Of a stretch of 64,000 nt of DNA, positions 1 through 8,203 are shown one piece after another; position 1 is the stretch's first letter, and each line of letters opens with the position of its first letter. A program made the translations under genes and the position numbers. The DNA comes from Burkholderiales bacterium (lineage in GTDB: Bacteria > Pseudomonadota > Gammaproteobacteria > Burkholderiales > Burkholderiaceae_E). The stretch is taken from NCBI GenBank assembly GCA_026399835.1, contig JAPLQE010000057.1, positions 1 through 64,000 on the forward strand, written 5' to 3'. The notes under the pieces are model-generated. The model had not been told where the DNA came from. It did not search any database and was given only the letters and a program-made list of their open reading frames with translations.

Positions 1-136
1 CCGGATCGTGGACGCCGACTTCGCCGCGGAGACCGCTGCGCTCACGCGTGCGCAGATCCTGCAGCAGGCCGGCACCGCGATGCTGGCGCAGGCGAACGCG
101 GCACCGCAGGGCGTGCTGTCCCTGCTGCGCGGCTGA
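1..136 (+). CDS. Flagellin, 3' end only
   Basis: The window opens inside a flagellin gene; only the last 44 residues are present, reading in frame from base 2 to the TGA at 134-136. They match the C-terminus of the complete flagellin that follows almost residue for residue (R-I-x-D-A-D-F-A-x-E-T-A, then [15 protein letters not shown]), which is the conserved D0 helix that packs in the filament core. The DNA is also closely similar, so the two genes are tandem paralogues. The start and the variable centre lie outside the window. Confidence 0.93.
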   Translation, partial: RIVDADFAAETAALTRAQILQQAGTAMLAQANAAPQGVLSLLRG

Positions 137-172
137 GTCAGGCGCACCGCCCCCCCAGGGTGTCGCGCGGCG

Positions 173-208
173 CACCCGGCACAGCCCCGAACGGGTCGGT
201 GCCGGGTG
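173..208 (+). terminator. Hairpin between the two flagellin genes
   Basis: A perfect 10-base inverted repeat (CACCCGGCAC at 173-182, GTGCCGGGTG at 199-208) with a 16-base loop lies 36 bases past the stop of the first flagellin gene. There is no T-run, so it may terminate poorly or instead protect the 3' end of the flagellin mRNA. Confidence 0.5.
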
Positions 209-250
209 TACCGCATCGGCCCAGCCCGGGATCAGCGCCGTTCGAACCCC

Positions 251-265
251 GCTTATCCGGCAAAT
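251..265 (+). promoter_or_regulatory. Recurrent flagellar upstream element (fliC copy)
   Basis: GCTTATCCGGC at 251-261 lies about 95 bases upstream of the flagellin start. Nearly the same word (GCTTATCGGGC) lies upstream of fliF, and CCTTATCGG upstream of fliL. Here the element is followed by AAAT rather than TCAAG. I could not find a clear sigma-28 promoter elsewhere in the 218-base gap 137-354. Its function is inferred only from recurrence. Confidence 0.35.
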
Positions 266-354
266 GACCCGACCGCGAATCCGGCATCGTAGCTTCCACT
301 CGGGAGCCACACAGGCATCGTGCCCAGCACGGTTCCCCAACATTGGAGAACCGC

Positions 355-1203
355 ATGTCGCAAGTCATCAACACGAACCTCGCTTCGCTGAACGCGCAGC
401 GCAACCTGTCCAGCACTCAAAACCAGCTGTCGACCGCGATCCAGCGCCTGTCGACCGGCCTGCGGGTGAACAGCGCCAAGGACGACGCGGCGGGCCTGGC
501 GATCGCCAACCGCATGGACGCCCAGGCGCGTGGCATGAATGTCGCCGCGCGCAACGCCAACGACGGCATCTCCCTGGCGCAGACCGCCGAGGGCGCGCTC
601 GGCAAGGTCACCGACATGATGCAGCGCATGCGAGAGCTGGCGGTGCAGGCGGCCAACGCATCGAACACCAGCTCCGACCGCACCAGCCTGAACGCCGAGT
701 TCCAGCAGCTCGCGCAGGAAGTGGACCGCACCCTGTTGTCGACGCGCTTCAACGGCCAGGCGATCCTCGCTGGCAGCGCCGGAGCGCTGCAGTTCCAGAT
801 CGGCGCGAACAACGCGACGACCGACCAGCTGACGGTCACGACCGCCAACATGGCAACCGCGGCGAACATCATCGCGGTGACCACCGCCACCACCACGATG
901 ATCTCGGGCACCAACGCAGCCAACGCGAACGCGATGATCACGGCGCTCGATTCCGCGCTCGACATGATCAACAGCGAGCGCGCGACCTACGGCGCGATGC
1001 AGAACCGCTTCGAGGCGGTCATCTCCAATCTGCAGATCTCGGCCGAAAACCAGACCGCCGCCAAGAGCCGGATCATGGACGCCGACTTTGCCAAGGAGAC
1101 CGCCATGCTCACGCGTACGCAGATCCTGCAGCAGGCAGGTACCGCGATGCTCGCCCAGGCCAATCAGGTGCCGCAGCAGGTGCTGCAGCTCCTGAAGGGC
1201 TGA
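355..1203 (+). CDS. fliC: Flagellin FliC
   Basis: Filament subunit, 282 residues, exported through the flagellar type III apparatus and polymerised under the FliD cap. The N-terminus [16 protein letters not shown] and the C-terminal block ending in Q-V-L-Q-L-L-K-G are the conserved D0/D1 helices. The central variable domain is short and rich in Ala and Thr, so this is a compact flagellin. The ATG at 355 is chosen because GGAGAA (345-350) sits five bases ahead; an in-frame TTG at 343 would overlap that site. It directly follows a paralogous flagellin gene and precedes fliD. Confidence 0.97.
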   Translation: MSQVINTNLASLNAQRNLSSTQNQLSTAIQRLSTGLRVNSAKDDAAGLAIANRMDAQARGMNVAARNANDGISLAQTAEGALGKVTDMMQRMRELAVQAANASNTSSDRTSLNAEFQQLAQEVDRTLLSTRFNGQAILAGSAGALQFQIGANNATTDQLTVTTANMATAANIIAVTTATTTMISGTNAANANAMITALDSALDMINSERATYGAMQNRFEAVISNLQISAENQTAAKSRIMDADFAKETAMLTRTQILQQAGTAMLAQANQVPQQVLQLLKG

Positions 1204-1296
1204 CGCCCCTGCTTCCCGCAGCGCACGCGCCGCCGGCCGGGAGTCATGTCCCGCCCGGCGGCGCGTCGCGTTCGAATCCCTAGAAGGAGCCTCGAC

Positions 1297-2754
1297 ATGG
1301 CATCGCCGATCACCGCCAGCAGCAGCATCGACGTCCAGGGCATGGTGTCGAACCTGATGTCGTTCGAGCGCAAGCCGCTGACGCAGATGCAGACCGAGGC
1401 GAAGAAGATCGACACCAAGGTGTCGGCCTACGGCAAGCTGCAGAGCCAGGTGGCGGCCTTCAGGGACGCGTCGGCCACGCTGTCCAGGCTGGAGACCTGG
1501 CGCACGGTCAAGGCCGCGAGCGCCGATGCGGCCTCGGTCGAGATCACCGCGAGCGCCGGCGCCGGGGCCTCGCAGCACAGGGTCGCGGTGCAGCAGCTCG
1601 CGCAATCCCAGACCGTCTCCAGCGGTGCGTACGCGTCCTCGGCGGCGGTGGTCGGCGGCGGCACGGTGCGCATCCAACTCGGCACGCAGCCCACCGGCGC
1701 TGCCAGCTTCACCGCGGACACGGCGCGCCCGGAGGTGCCGGTGACGGTGCCCGCCGGGGCGACGCTGGCCGAGGTCCGCGACGCGATCAATGCCGCGGGC
1801 GTCGGCGTACGCGCCTCGCTCGTGCGAGACGGCGACCAGGTCAGGCTGTTCGTCAGCGGCACCGACAGCGGCGGCAACCAGGCGTTCCGCATGCAGGTGG
1901 ACGACACGGACGGCAACTCGACAGACTCCGGCGGCCTTTCGGCGATCGCCTTTGACCCGGTCGTCGCGGTCGGCGCTGGGCGCAACCTCGCCCTGGTCAG
2001 GCCGGCGGTCGACGCTCAGTACACGATCGACGGCGTGGCGCTCACCGGGCGCAGCAACCGCATCGCCGGCGCGATGGACGGCATCGACCTCGTGCTCAAG
2101 AAGGTGACCGCAGCGGAAGTCCAGGTCGATGTCACCGTCGACGCAGAGGCGCTGAAAACCTCGACTCAGAAATTCGTCGACACCTACAACTCACTGAACA
2201 AGCTGCTGGCAGAGCAGACCAGGTACGACGAGGCGACCAAGGCCGCGGGCCCCCTGCAGGGCGACCGCACCGCAGTAGGCATTTTCGGGCAGGTTCGCGC
2301 GATCGTGCGCGAGACTGTCACCGGGGGGACGCTTTCGAAGCTGGCCGACGTCGGCATCACGCTGCAGCGCGACGGCTCGCTGTCGCTGTCGAGCAGCGCG
2401 TTCGCGTCCGCCACCGTCGACCCCTCCAAGCTCGAGAAGCTCTTCGCCGCCCCGGGCACGCCGATCACCGCCCCCGACGGCACGGTGAGCGCGCCCGACC
2501 GCGGCCTGATGCTGCGCTTCAAGTCGCTCGGCGACACCCTGCTGGCCAGCAACGGCTCGGTTCAGACCGCCTCCGACGCCTGGGCGGCGAGGCTCAAGGC
2601 GAACAAGAACCGCCAGGCCGCCTTCGAGGTCCGGATGACCGACGTGGAGAAGCGCCTGCTGCGCCAGTACTCGTCGCTGGATGCGCAGCTCGCTGCGGCG
2701 CAACAGTCAGGATCAGCCCTCGCTAGCGCGCTCTCGGCACTCCCGAAACCCTGA
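1297..2754 (+). CDS. fliD: Flagellar filament cap protein FliD
   Basis: Hook-associated protein 2, which forms the cap that folds and inserts flagellin at the filament tip. The 485-residue product has the FliD N-terminal domain (about 10-110, opening with S-S-I-D-V-Q-G-M-V-S-N-L-M) and the FliD C-terminal domain (about 240-470), ending in a coiled stretch with R-L-L-R-Q-Y-S-S-L-D-A-Q-L-A, the typical D0 end. AAGGAG at 1284-1289 supports the ATG at 1297 over the upstream in-frame ATG at 1246. It lies 93 bases after fliC and before fliS. Confidence 0.96.
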   Translation: MASPITASSSIDVQGMVSNLMSFERKPLTQMQTEAKKIDTKVSAYGKLQSQVAAFRDASATLSRLETWRTVKAASADAASVEITASAGAGASQHRVAVQQLAQSQTVSSGAYASSAAVVGGGTVRIQLGTQPTGAASFTADTARPEVPVTVPAGATLAEVRDAINAAGVGVRASLVRDGDQVRLFVSGTDSGGNQAFRMQVDDTDGNSTDSGGLSAIAFDPVVAVGAGRNLALVRPAVDAQYTIDGVALTGRSNRIAGAMDGIDLVLKKVTAAEVQVDVTVDAEALKTSTQKFVDTYNSLNKLLAEQTRYDEATKAAGPLQGDRTAVGIFGQVRAIVRETVTGGTLSKLADVGITLQRDGSLSLSSSAFASATVDPSKLEKLFAAPGTPITAPDGTVSAPDRGLMLRFKSLGDTLLASNGSVQTASDAWAARLKANKNRQAAFEVRMTDVEKRLLRQYSSLDAQLAAAQQSGSALASALSALPKP

Positions 2755-2775
2755 GCTATTCGGGGCTTTGGCAGC

Positions 2776-2802
2776 TCAAGCAGACCCACGGCGCGCCGAT
2801 AA
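2776..2802 (+). promoter_or_regulatory. Sigma-28 (FliA) promoter for fliST
   Basis: TCAA at 2776-2779, a 15-base spacer and GCCGATAA at 2795-2802 match the FliA promoter plan (TAAA/TCAA-N15-GCCGATAA), with the -10 perfect in all eight positions. It lies in the 81-base gap between fliD and fliS, and predicts a leader of about 25 bases. The best sigma-28 site in the window, it would let fliS and fliT be expressed with late genes independently of fliD. Upstream of it, GCTATTCGGGGC at 2755-2766 resembles the element seen before fliF and fliL. Confidence 0.85.
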
Positions 2803-2835
2803 CCAATACATCGGCTCACTCATCGGTCACATGCC

Positions 2836-3252
2836 ATGTTCGCTAGCGCAGCCAACGTCTCCAAAGCCTACAGCCGACTCGCCGTCGAGAGTGCCGCCCT
2901 CGGCGCCGATGCCCACCAGCTGGTCGGCATGCTCTTCGCAGGCGCGATCACCGCGATCAGCCAGTCCCGCGCGGCACTTGCCCGCGGCGATATCGGCGCG
3001 AAGGCCCTCGCTTCGTCCAAGGCGATCCGCCTGGTCGACGAAGGCCTGAAGGTCGCCGTCGACCGCAGCGTCGGCAGCCTCGGCGAGCAGCTCTACCAGA
3101 TCTACGACTACTGCGCGCGTCGCCTGCTGCACGCGCATCTGAAGCACGACGATAGCGCCTACGCCGAGGTCGCTGCCCTGCTCTCCGAGATCGAGTCGGC
3201 GTGGCTGGCGATCTCGCCCACCGCCGGCGCGCCGATGCGGCGCGCGTCATGA
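2836..3252 (+). CDS. fliS: Flagellin export chaperone FliS
   Basis: Cytoplasmic chaperone that binds the flagellin C-terminus and prevents premature polymerisation. At 138 residues it has the usual size and the family signature: an N-terminal A-Y-S-R-L motif, L-V-G-M-L-F-A-G-A-I and a helix with L-Y-Q-I-Y-D-Y-C-A-R-R-L. No strong ribosome site is visible ahead of either nearby ATG (2831 is out of frame), as expected for a short leader from the sigma-28 promoter just upstream. Its stop overlaps the start of the next gene (ATGA). Confidence 0.95.
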   Translation: MFASAANVSKAYSRLAVESAALGADAHQLVGMLFAGAITAISQSRAALARGDIGAKALASSKAIRLVDEGLKVAVDRSVGSLGEQLYQIYDYCARRLLHAHLKHDDSAYAEVAALLSEIESAWLAISPTAGAPMRRAS

Positions 3253-3596
3253 GCGCGGTGCGGGCCGAAGCGGAGATCGACCGCTTGATCGGCTTCTACC
3301 TGTCCATCGAACGGGCGAGCCGCGACATGCTCGCGGCCGCCCAGGACAGCGACTGGGCGCGCGTGGGCGCGATTCAGGGGCACTGTGGCGTGCTGATAGA
3401 CCAGGTGCGCCGTCTGCACGGGCGGGTCGCGCTGACCCGCGCCGAGCAGCGCGCCAAGCTGAAGATCGTGCGGCAGATCGTTCAAAACGAGGCCCAGATC
3501 AGGCGCCTGGCCTATCCGTGGACAGAGCGCTACGAGTACCTGATGCTGGGGCAGGGCCAGGGCCTCGGGCCCGGGGCCGGCCTGTCGGTGTCCTGA
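3249..3596 (+). CDS. fliT: FliT-like flagellar chaperone
   Basis: A small helical protein of 115 residues in the fliT position after fliS. FliT is the export chaperone for FliD. The sequence shows long amphipathic helices (V-R-A-E-A-E-I-D-R-L-I-G-F-Y; E-Q-R-A-K-L-K-I-V-R-Q-I-V) and a short Gly-rich tail (G-Q-G-Q-G-L-G-P-G). The ATG at 3249 overlaps the fliS TGA by four bases, giving translational coupling. Assignment rests on position, size and helical pattern; FliT sequences are poorly conserved. Confidence 0.8.
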   Translation: MSAVRAEAEIDRLIGFYLSIERASRDMLAAAQDSDWARVGAIQGHCGVLIDQVRRLHGRVALTRAEQRAKLKIVRQIVQNEAQIRRLAYPWTERYEYLMLGQGQGLGPGAGLSVS

Positions 3597-3615
3597 GGCC
3601 GCAGGGATCGACGTG

Positions 3616-4383
3616 ATGCCTCACGACACGGGTTCGATCCGGGACGCCGACGTCCTGGAGCGCTTTGGCATCGATGACGGCGTCGAACGCCTGCGGCTGC
3701 TGCGCGCGCTCGCCGACTCGCGCGAGAGGGTGACCCTGCACACCGCAGAAGACGCCGACTGCCACGTGGTGTCGTGCGTGCTTGGGGTGGACGCGGCTGC
3801 CGGCACGATCGAGCTCGAGTTCAACACCGACAAGGCGTGCTGCGATGCCTTCGCCGGTTCGGCCAGCGTCACGGCGGTCGCGCTGCTCGACCGGGTCACG
3901 CTGCAATTCGAGTTGGCGCGGTGCGCCCTGGTCGGCGCCGGCGAGCGTGGCCGGCTGAAGGCCCCCCTTCCGCTAGGCCTGGTGCGGCTGCAGCGCCGCG
4001 ATGCCTTCCGTGTCGAACCCTCCAGGTCCGCCGTACCGCGCCTGTGGCTGCGCGAGCGCGGCGGCGAGCGGGCCGTGCGCATCCTCGACGTGTCGGCGAC
4101 TGGCCTCGCCTTCGAGGTCGTGGCCGATGCCGTCGTGCCACGGGTCGGCGCCTGCCTGGGCGCCTGCCGGCTCGAGCTGCCCGCGACGGCCCCGATCCGG
4201 TGCGACCTGCTGGTCCGGGCAGTCGAGCCCATCGTCGACCCGTTCTCGGATCCGACCGTAGGCGCCCCGCTGCGGGTGGGCTGTGCGTTCGACGCGCTCG
4301 AGCCCTCGGCCGCGCGCGCGGTGCAGGTGTTCGTGAACCTGGCACAGACACGCGGGCGCCGCGCCCGACCTAGGCTGGGCTGA
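3616..4383 (+). CDS. ycgR: YcgR-type flagellar brake protein (PilZ domain)
   Basis: A c-di-GMP receptor of 255 residues. The N-terminal half (to about 115) is the YcgR-N beta domain; the C-terminal half is PilZ with the ligand motif R-L-Q-R-R-D-A-F-R (RxxxR, about 124-132) and D-V-S-A-T-G (DxSxxG, about 158-163), so c-di-GMP binding should be intact. YcgR family proteins bind the switch/stator when c-di-GMP is high and slow the motor. A GTG at 3613 directly precedes the ATG at 3616; either could serve, with a weak AGGG site ahead. It closes the fliST run, close to the c-di-GMP enzymes encoded at 27112-30899. Confidence 0.9.
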   Translation: MPHDTGSIRDADVLERFGIDDGVERLRLLRALADSRERVTLHTAEDADCHVVSCVLGVDAAAGTIELEFNTDKACCDAFAGSASVTAVALLDRVTLQFELARCALVGAGERGRLKAPLPLGLVRLQRRDAFRVEPSRSAVPRLWLRERGGERAVRILDVSATGLAFEVVADAVVPRVGACLGACRLELPATAPIRCDLLVRAVEPIVDPFSDPTVGAPLRVGCAFDALEPSAARAVQVFVNLAQTRGRRARPRLG

Positions 4384-4411
4384 GGCGCGAGGACGCGGGA
4401 GCCCGGCCCGC

Positions 4412-4738
4412 TCAGACCTGCATGTTCATCACGTCGGTATAGGCCGAGACCAGCCGATTGCGGACCGCGAGCGCGGCCTGGAAGCCGACCTGCGCCTTCT
4501 GCATGGCGATCATGGTCTCCTCCAGGCTCACGCCCTCCGCGCCGGTCTGGAACTTGCGCTGCAGGTCGCCGGCCTGGGTCTGCGTCTCGGACACCGACTT
4601 CAGCGCCTCGCCGAGCGCATTCGAGAAGCTCGTGCCCCCGGCCGCGGCGGCCGCGGCCGGACCCGCCGCCGCGGGCGCGCCGGTCTTCAGCGCGTTCTGC
4701 AGCGTGCTCAACATGCCAGGCGTCAATCGAACGTCCAC
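4412..4738 (-). CDS. fliE: Flagellar hook-basal body protein FliE
   Basis: A 108-residue rod-adaptor protein connecting the MS ring to the proximal rod and export gate. The C-terminal part is characteristic: L-E-E-T-M-I-A-M-Q-K-A-Q-V-G-F-Q-A-A-L and R-N-R-L-V-S-A-Y-T-D-V-M-N-M-Q-V at the very end. Between residues about 17 and 40 there is an Ala/Gly-rich low-complexity stretch. It is transcribed away from fliF, as in enterobacteria, from the 153-base gap 4739-4891, and converges on ycgR. Confidence 0.95.
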   Translation of the reverse strand: MDVRLTPGMLSTLQNALKTGAPAAAGPAAAAAAGGTSFSNALGEALKSVSETQTQAGDLQRKFQTGAEGVSLEETMIAMQKAQVGFQAALAVRNRLVSAYTDVMNMQV

Positions 4739-4825
4739 GCTCGCCTCCCGCAGGTGTCGGAGAAGTGAACCGATGCTAGGCGCGCGCGCGGAACCTTAAG
4801 CAGGGATAAACCGGGGGTGCGATCC

Positions 4826-4863
4826 GCTTATCGGGCTCAAGATCCGCGCCCTGGCTTCGACAA
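4826..4863 (+). promoter_or_regulatory. Candidate fliF promoter region with recurrent element
   Basis: GCTTATCGGGC (4826-4836) runs directly into TCAAG; TCAA at 4837-4840, a 15-base spacer and TTCGACAA at 4856-4863 repeat the geometry of the fliS sigma-28 promoter with a weaker -10 (five of eight). This would start transcription about 22 bases before the fliF ATG. The element is also near the fliE side of the divergent gap. Its reverse complement contains CCCGATAA, so a minus-strand role is possible, but no good -35 is seen in that direction. Confidence 0.45.
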
Positions 4864-4891
4864 TGGCCGCTACGCCTGTGACTGGAACCCC

Positions 4892-6526
4892 ATGGACACC
4901 TCGCTCGACCGAACGTCGCTGCCCGAAGCTCCGCAGACCACGTTCGCGGCGCTTCCGGCGCGCAACAAGCTGATGCTGGGCCTCGGCGCCGCCGCGCTCG
5001 CGGCGGTGATCGCGACCGCGGCAATGTGGGCCCGGCAGCCGGATTACCGAGTCCTGTTCACCAACCTGTCGGATCGGGACGGCGGCTCAGTCGTCGGCGC
5101 GCTCTCGCAGATGAACGTGCCCTACAAGTTTTCCGATGTAGGCGGCGTCATCATGGTGCCGGCCGACAAGGTCCACGACGCGCGGCTGCGGCTCGCCTCG
5201 CAGGGACTGCCCAAGGGCGGCACGGTGGGCTTCGAGCTGGTCGAGACGCAGAAGTTCGGCACCACGCAGTTCCAGGAGCGACTGAACTACCAGCGCGGCC
5301 TCGAGGGCGAGCTCGCCCGCTCGATCATGGCGCTGTCGCAGGTCGCCAGCGCCCGCGTGCATCTGGCACTCCCGACCCAGAACGGCTTCTTCCGCGAGCA
5401 GCAGAAGCCGTCGGCGTCTGTTCTGCTGACGCTGCATCCGGGCCGCTTGCTCGAGCGCGGGCACGTCGCGGGCATCGTCCACCTGATCGCCTCGTCGATC
5501 CCGGAGATGACCCCGAAGCAGGTCAGCGTCATCGACCAGAGCGGCGCGCTGCTCTCGAACCAGGAGAGCAACCAGGCGGCGGGTCTCGATCCGAACCAGC
5601 TGCAGTACCTGCGTGCCATCGAGCAGAACTTCATCGCCCGGATCGTCGAGATCGTCGAGCCGATCGTCGGCCGCGGCAACGTCAAGGCCCAGGTCACCGC
5701 CGACGTCGACTTCACGCTGTCGGAGTCGACCGCCGAGCAGTTCCGCCCGAACCAGGGCACCGAGCCGGCGGCAGTCCGCAGCCAGCAGGTCAACGAGTCG
5801 GCGGGTGCCGCCGCCGCCGGTGCGCAAGGCGTGCCCGGTGCGATGTCGAACCAGCCTCCGGTGCCGCCGTCCGCCCCGATCAACGGGCCGGGTCAGGCGC
5901 TGCCGCAGGGGCAGGGCGGAGCCGCCGCACAGGCGGGGCGCGAGACGAAGCGCGATTCGACGACAAACTTCGAGGTCGACAAGACCGTGCGCGTGACCCG
6001 CAATGCCAGCGGCAACCTCAAGCGGCTGACCGCTGCGGTCGTGGTCAACCACCGCCGCAGCGTCGACGACGAGGGCAAGGTCACGTTCGCGCCGCTCGAC
6101 GTCAAGGAAGTCGAGCAGATCCAGTCGCTGGTCCGCGAGGCGATCGGCTTCACGAAAGAACGCGGCGACGCGCTGAACGTGGTCAACGCCGCCTTCAGCG
6201 TCGAGGACATCCCCCGCGCCGAACCGGTTCCGCTGTGGCGCGACCCGGACGTCGTCGGGCTCGCCAAGAGCATCGGTGCGCAGGTGGGCCTGGTGCTACT
6301 CGGCCTGATGGCGATCCTGTTCGTGATCCGGCCGGCGTTCAGGAAACTGCCGCCTGCGCCGCCTGGACAGCGCACCAGTGCCGTGGTAGCCGACGACGTG
6401 GCGCTGCCGCCGCCGTCGGCCACGCCGTTCGGCAAGCTCTCGGGCGCCAGCGAGGACGTCATCCGGCTCGCCCGCGAGAACCCGGCCACCGTCGCCAACG
6501 TGGTGCGCTCCTGGGTCAACACCTGA
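4892..6526 (+). CDS. fliF: Flagellar MS-ring protein FliF
   Basis: Inner-membrane ring protein on which the basal body assembles. The 544-residue product has a first membrane helix near residues 31-48, the YscJ/FliF ring-building domains (Y-R-V-L-F-T-N-L-S-D-R-D-G near 52; L-N-Y-Q-R-G-L-E-G-E-L-A-R-S-I near 131), a disordered Pro/Gln/Gly-rich periplasmic loop (about 300-350), a second membrane helix (about 465-485) and a short cytoplasmic tail ending D-V-I-R-L-A-R-E-N-P-A-T-V-A-N-V-V-R-S-W, the FliG-binding segment. The ATG at 4892 is preferred to a GTG at 4817 because the upstream peptide is not FliF-like. Confidence 0.96.
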   Translation: MDTSLDRTSLPEAPQTTFAALPARNKLMLGLGAAALAAVIATAAMWARQPDYRVLFTNLSDRDGGSVVGALSQMNVPYKFSDVGGVIMVPADKVHDARLRLASQGLPKGGTVGFELVETQKFGTTQFQERLNYQRGLEGELARSIMALSQVASARVHLALPTQNGFFREQQKPSASVLLTLHPGRLLERGHVAGIVHLIASSIPEMTPKQVSVIDQSGALLSNQESNQAAGLDPNQLQYLRAIEQNFIARIVEIVEPIVGRGNVKAQVTADVDFTLSESTAEQFRPNQGTEPAAVRSQQVNESAGAAAAGAQGVPGAMSNQPPVPPSAPINGPGQALPQGQGGAAAQAGRETKRDSTTNFEVDKTVRVTRNASGNLKRLTAAVVVNHRRSVDDEGKVTFAPLDVKEVEQIQSLVREAIGFTKERGDALNVVNAAFSVEDIPRAEPVPLWRDPDVVGLAKSIGAQVGLVLLGLMAILFVIRPAFRKLPPAPPGQRTSAVVADDVALPPPSATPFGKLSGASEDVIRLARENPATVANVVRSWVNT

Positions 6527-6561
6527 CCCCGCGCGCATCCGCAACCCCGACCTGAACCCAG

Positions 6562-7557
6562 ATGGACGACCAAGGACTCGAGCGAAGCGCCATCCTGCTG
6601 ATGACCCTCGGCGAGGACGCGGCGTCCGAGGTCTTCAAACACCTCTCCCCGAAGGAGGTGCAGAAGATCGGCGAGATGATGACCCGGCTGCGCACCGTGC
6701 CGAAGGACAAGGTCGGGCAGGTGCTCGACCAGTTCCACGCCGAGGCCGCCGCCAACGGCTCGCTGGTGGCCGACACCGACGAATACGTCAAGGCGGTGCT
6801 GCGCAAGGCGCTGGGTGAGGATAAGGCCGGGCTGCTGATCAACCGGATCCTGCAAGGCAGCGACACCAGCGGCATCGAGAGCCTGAAGTGGATGGACTCG
6901 GAGTCGGTCGCCGAGCTCGTGCGAAACGAGCATCCGCAGATCATCGCATCGATCCTCGTGCACCTCGAGCGCGACCACTCCGGCGAGATCCTGTCGAAAC
7001 TGTCGCCGCGCGTGCGCGCCGATGTGATCCTTCGGGTGGCCACGCTCGACGGCATCCAGCCGAACGCGCTCAAGGAGCTCAACGAGGTGCTCTCGCGGGT
7101 GCTGGCCGGGGCGGACAAGCTCAAGAAGGCCGCTCTGGGCGGCCCGAAGGTGGCCGCCGAAATGCTCAACGGCCTCGGCGCATCGCTGGAGGCCGAGGTG
7201 CTCGACTCGGTGCGCGAGTCCGACGAAGACCTCGCGCAGTCGATCCAGGACCAGATGTTCACCTTCGACGACGTGATCAAGCTCGACGACCGCGCGATGC
7301 AGTCCGTGCTCAAGGAGGTCGCCAACGACGGGCTGGTGATCGCGCTGAAGGGCGCGAGCGCCGAGATCCGCGACAAGTTCCTGAAGAACATGTCGCAGCG
7401 TGCCGCCGAGGCGCTGCGCGAAGACCTGGAGTCGCGCGGGCCGGTGCGGGTTGCGGACGTCGAGACGCAGCAGAAGGAGATCCTGAAGACCGTGAGGCGC
7501 CTGGCCGACGCGGGCGAGATCTCGATCGGTGGTGGAGGCGAGGATGCTTTCGTCTAG
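6562..7557 (+). CDS. fliG: Flagellar motor switch protein FliG
   Basis: C-ring protein of 331 residues that binds FliF at its N-terminus and meets the stator at its C-terminus. The N-domain begins G-L-E-R-S-A-I-L-L-M-T-L-G-E; the middle domain carries the E-H-P-Q motif (about 122) used to bind FliM; the C-terminal domain has the charged torque helix region (L-D-D-R-A-M-Q-S-V-L-K-E-V). It follows fliF after 35 bases and overlaps the fliH start. Confidence 0.97.
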   Translation: MDDQGLERSAILLMTLGEDAASEVFKHLSPKEVQKIGEMMTRLRTVPKDKVGQVLDQFHAEAAANGSLVADTDEYVKAVLRKALGEDKAGLLINRILQGSDTSGIESLKWMDSESVAELVRNEHPQIIASILVHLERDHSGEILSKLSPRVRADVILRVATLDGIQPNALKELNEVLSRVLAGADKLKKAALGGPKVAAEMLNGLGASLEAEVLDSVRESDEDLAQSIQDQMFTFDDVIKLDDRAMQSVLKEVANDGLVIALKGASAEIRDKFLKNMSQRAAEALREDLESRGPVRVADVETQQKEILKTVRRLADAGEISIGGGGEDAFV

Positions 7558-8203
7558 CCGCATCGTGTTCGCCGAGGACCTCGGCGTTGCCACGCCCTGG
7601 CGGCCCGGTGCGCTCGAGGGCGAGCGCCGCTCGGGCGCCGAGCGGCGGGTGGCTCCGGAGCGCCGGACCGATGCCCCCCCGGCCGGCCCGAGCTACGAAG
7701 ACGGGCTGCGCGACGGCTATGCGCGCGGCATGGAGGAATCGCGACAGCAGGGCGAGGCTGCGCGCCGCGCCGAGATCGAGGCGATCGCGAAGCGGGCCGA
7801 CACGCTGGTCTCGGCACTGACAGAGCAGCTCGCCATCCTGCAGACCAGCCTGTCCGGCGACCTCGTTCAGCTCGGCGTCGAGATCGCGCGCAGCGCCTTC
7901 GGCGCGGCACTGCGGGTGCGCGACGACGCGGTCGTTCCAGCGGTCAACGCCGCGCTTGCCGCGATCGTCGACGATCGGGCCCGGCCGATCCTGAGGGTCC
8001 ATCCCGACGACGCGCTGCTGCTCGGCGAGCAGCTCGGCCCGCTGCTCGAGGCACGCGGTGCGCAGCTGGTGCCCGACGCCTCGGTGCTGCCCGGCGGCTG
8101 CCGCGTCGAGACGCCGCGCCAGGCGGTCGACGCGACGGTGCAGACGCGCTGGCGTACGGCCCTGGCCGCGCTCGGCCGCGACGACGCGTGGGTCGAAGCA
8201 TGA
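7544..8203 (+). CDS. fliH: Flagellar export ATPase regulator FliH
   Basis: FliH holds the FliI ATPase at the export gate and inhibits its activity before docking. The protein is 219 residues with a basic/acidic N-terminal segment, a G-x-x-x-G-type region ([13 protein letters not shown]) and a C-terminal FliH/V-ATPase E-subunit-like domain. GGAGG at 7534-7538 fixes the ATG at 7544, which lies inside the end of fliG. Its own stop overlaps the fliI ATG by four bases. Confidence 0.92.
   Translation: MLSSSRIVFAEDLGVATPWRPGALEGERRSGAERRVAPERRTDAPPAGPSYEDGLRDGYARGMEESRQQGEAARRAEIEAIAKRADTLVSALTEQLAILQTSLSGDLVQLGVEIARSAFGAALRVRDDAVVPAVNAALAAIVDDRARPILRVHPDDALLLGEQLGPLLEARGAQLVPDASVLPGGCRVETPRQAVDATVQTRWRTALAALGRDDAWVEA

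Noticed and set aside
4828-4835. A minus-strand sigma-28 promoter (CCCGATAA) for fliE
   Set aside because: The -10 word is good, but no TAAA or TCAA lies at the 15-base spacing on that strand (CCAG is found).
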